Source: Anaerocolumna jejuensis DSM 15929
Lineage (GTDB): Bacteria > Bacillota > Clostridia > Lachnospirales > Lachnospiraceae
NCBI RefSeq assembly: GCF_900142215.1
Contig: NZ_FRAC01000059.1
Location: forward strand, 1-7,015
Direction: 5' to 3'
DNA: 7,015 nucleotides
Shown here piece after piece: positions 5,281-7,015 of the stretch (its first letter is position 1; every line of letters begins with the position of its first letter). A program made the translations under genes and the position numbers. The notes under the pieces were generated by a model. The model did not search any database. It had not been told where the DNA came from and worked only from the letters and a program-made list of their open reading frames with translations.

Positions 5281-5627
5281 CTCTGTTTTAGGGCAAGAAA
5301 TTGGCTGAGATTATCTATTACCAGATTATAAAAGTGGTTGCAGATGTGCGACTTGGTGCATTGCGGAGGCTGGCATATATGTGACATTCTTCTGATAAAG
5401 TAACAGGAAGACGAACAGTAGGTAGCGGTAATACAAACATTTATCAAATAAAAAAGAAAACGCAAATTTTTTCAAATATGTCCAACAAGGCTTTTTATCG
5501 CTTGAATGGCATACAGTTCCACCATCGGTTTTAAAGGCCACACAGGAGCGATATTTTGTGACACAGGGCTAACAGGGAATGGGACATCAAATCTGCACTG
5601 TCATTGGTTTATGATATCTGCCTACCC
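5281..5627. other. Unassigned 347-bp stretch found only beside IS110 copy 2
   Basis: Copy 1 lacks this sequence: there repeat A joins the palindrome directly. Here repeat B and the palindrome are separated by it, and both sides carry ACCCC(C)ATGGTTCA. No frame longer than about 70 codons is present. The minus-strand frame at 5326-5541 is Phe/Tyr/Cys-rich, has no ribosome binding site and is not recognised. It may be a remnant of another gene or element. Confidence 0.5.
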
Positions 5628-5650
5628 CCATGGTTCATGGTGAACCATGG
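5628..5650. repeat. 23-nt perfect palindrome at the left end of IS110 copy 2
   Basis: It is identical to 1757-1779, with CCATGGTTCA arms around TGG. The sequence upstream is unrelated to that of copy 1 beyond ACCCC, so the palindrome marks the left limit of element homology. Confidence 0.85.
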
Positions 5651-5796
5651 AATTTACAGGAAATCGGTTCTATGGTAAAATGGGGCTGCCGGGGGTTACA
5701 GGGGGTAAAATCCCCCTTTCAGTAGCTCCCTTTTCCGTTCTTTTTTCTGTCATTTCTTCTCCAGAAAATAAATACAGAAATGACTTGCAATCCATT

Positions 5797-5964
5797 TGAT
5801 ACAGAGTTAACATCAACAACCAATAAAAGAAATAACTTGTCCTTTCACCCATTGGTTTGTTGTAGATAGGCTGTCGAACCCTTGCGGACTCAATAAGAGT
5901 TAACGCTGTCATCTGAGGTTGCCGGTACGGGAACTGATTGGTTGAAAACAAGATCAGGGGGGGA
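5797..5964 (+). ncRNA. Candidate IS110 bridge RNA, copy 2
   Basis: The 11-pair stem (5814-5824 with 5851-5862) and its 26-nt loop (5825-5850) match copy 1 except for one base, C at 5848 versus T at 1976. The flanking AGAGTTAAC copies are at 5803-5811 and 5896-5904. The second loop region differs only in three bases (5893-5895), which removes an AGAT/ATCT pairing possible in copy 1. The 5' hairpin has a perfect GGGGG-TAAAAT-CCCCC tip (5701-5716). As for copy 1, RNA limits are inferred. Confidence 0.58.
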
Positions 5965-5969
5965 GAGAA

Positions 5970-7015
5970 TTGCAGAAAAGAGAATATCTGCTTTATGTAG
6001 GGATTGACCTGCATAAAGAAACTCATACCGCAGTGATGGTGAACTGTTGGAATGAAAAGTTAGAGGTAGTTGTGATAGAAAACAAGCCTAGTGAATTTAA
6101 AAAGCTGGCAGAAAAGGTGAACAGAAAATCCAATCATCTTGGACTTGAACCCATTTACGGATTGGAAAATGCATACGGCTATGGAAGAAGCTTAGCTGTC
6201 TGGCTGATTGAACATGGTTACATTGTAAAGGACATTAATCCAGCTCTGGCTTATGACCAGAGAAAAAGCGCACCCATGTACCGAAAAAATGATGAGTATG
6301 ATGCGTATTGTGTGGCAACGGTTTTGATTAATCAGTTACATACGTTGCCGGATGCAAAGCCAAAAGATAATGAGTGGACACTGGCGCAATTGGTGAATCG
6401 GAGAGATTTACTGGTAAAAGACGGTATCCGTTTTAAGAATGGACTTCATGAGCAGATATCTATGGCATATCCCAGCTACAGTAAGTTTTTTAGCGAGATA
6501 GACGGGAAATGTGCCATGTATTTCTGGAAGACCTACCCATCCCCTGTCCATTTGCAGGAAAAGACGGCAGAAGACCTAACAATCGAATTTAAGGAAATAT
6601 CCCGCATTGCGAGAAGAGACAAAGCAGAGTTGATTCTGGATTGTGTTCAGAATGATGGAAGTACCATACGTGAATATCAGGAATCCAGAGATTTTATCAC
6701 AACAAGTCTGGTAAGAGACTTGGAACATCAGAAAGAAGAATTGGCAGGGCTTGATAAAGAAATCGAGAAAATCCTGCTTAGTTTTGATTATAAACTGACC
6801 AGTATGCCTGGAATTGGAACTTCTATTGCTAGTAAGCTGATTGCAGAAATCGGAGATATCCGAAGATTTGCCAATGCAGACAAGCTGGCAAGATTCGCAG
6901 GAGTAGCTCCTGTAAAGTTCAGTTCTGCCGGAAAAGGGAAGGAGCAAAGCTCCAGACAGGGAAACCGCCAGTTGCATGGACTATTTTATTTTCTGGCGGT
7001 AACCATGGTGTCCAG
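5970..7015 (+). CDS. IS110-family transposase, copy 2 (3' partial)
   Basis: The frame from TTG at 5970 is open through the last base (348 codons and two bases) and shows no stop or frameshift. About 15 residues differ from copy 1, roughly 96% identity. All DEDD positions are kept: GID at 6006, GLENAYGYG, and KNDEYDA, where the non-catalytic His between the two Asp residues is Tyr. The C-terminal MPGIGTSIASKLIAEIGD and SSRQGNRQL with the catalytic serine are also present. The start follows AGGGGGGGAGAG, two Gs longer than in copy 1. Only the last ~60 residues are cut off by the window. It would act on its own left-end RNA as copy 1 does. Confidence 0.93.
   Translation, partial: MQKREYLLYVGIDLHKETHTAVMVNCWNEKLEVVVIENKPSEFKKLAEKVNRKSNHLGLEPIYGLENAYGYGRSLAVWLIEHGYIVKDINPALAYDQRKSAPMYRKNDEYDAYCVATVLINQLHTLPDAKPKDNEWTLAQLVNRRDLLVKDGIRFKNGLHEQISMAYPSYSKFFSEIDGKCAMYFWKTYPSPVHLQEKTAEDLTIEFKEISRIARRDKAELILDCVQNDGSTIREYQESRDFITTSLVRDLEHQKEELAGLDKEIEKILLSFDYKLTSMPGIGTSIASKLIAEIGDIRRFANADKLARFAGVAPVKFSSAGKGKEQSSRQGNRQLHGLFYFLAVTMVS

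Larger units (their letters stand above)
5636..7015 (+). mobile_element. IS110-family insertion sequence, copy 2 (3' partial at window edge)
   Basis: The left end, candidate bridge RNA and recombinase all align with copy 1 from the palindrome to the last base, in the same orientation. DNA differences are mostly synonymous, which points to two functional relatives rather than one decaying copy. The right end lies outside the window. The start coordinate uses the same CA-core assumption as copy 1. Confidence 0.85.

Noticed and set aside
5326..5541. 71-codon minus-strand frame with many Phe, Tyr and Cys residues
   Set aside because: No ribosome binding site, no recognisable family and low-complexity hydrophobic composition. 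Left as part of the unassigned stretch.

Overview
The window looks like an accessory, module-shuffling region from a low-GC Firmicute, most probably a gut clostridium of the Lachnospiraceae type. This is inferred from the clostridial style of the RHS core, the AGGAGG-type ribosome binding sites, the AT-rich toxin and immunity genes and the IS110 elements. Genus cannot be fixed from the sequence alone.

Layout: (1) Bases 1-1321 carry the 3' end of an RHS/YD-repeat polymorphic toxin gene. The RHS core ends at a DPSGN junction (283-297) and is followed by an HNH-like nuclease tip. A SUKH (SMI1/KNR4) immunity gene lies 2 nt downstream, followed by a strong rho-independent terminator. (2) Bases 1357-1766 hold a non-coding block (repeat A), whose minus strand ends in an 11-codon remnant of a small gene. 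(3) Bases ~1765-3410 are a complete IS110-family element. It has a ~320-nt structured left end that probably encodes a bridge RNA, then a 408-aa DEDD/serine recombinase and a terminator. (4) Bases ~3411-4294 hold a second toxin/immunity pair, made of an orphan WHH-type HNH nuclease tip with no RHS core and a second, unrelated-looking SUKH gene. (5) Bases 4295-5279 hold a decayed fragment and an intact minus-strand copy of the same small gene. The intact copy sits behind repeat B, which is about 80% identical to repeat A over ~354 bp. (6) Bases 5281-5627 are a unique, unassigned stretch. (7) From ~5636 to the window end is a second copy of the IS110 element, about 96% identical in protein and open to the edge.

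Read together, this is a main RHS gene followed by a tandem reserve of silent toxin-tip/immunity cassettes, in which each cassette seen is followed by the same small-gene leader repeat and the same IS110 element. Immunity genes keep their own ribosome binding sites, while the orphan tip lacks a convincing start. That fits storage of alternative tips plus protection from kin. The points most worth following are the IS110 left ends (candidate bridge RNA with almost identical loops in both copies), the recurring ACCCC(C)ATGGTTCA sequence that may be the insertion target (once apparently unoccupied), and the unidentified hairpin-rich 354-bp repeat.
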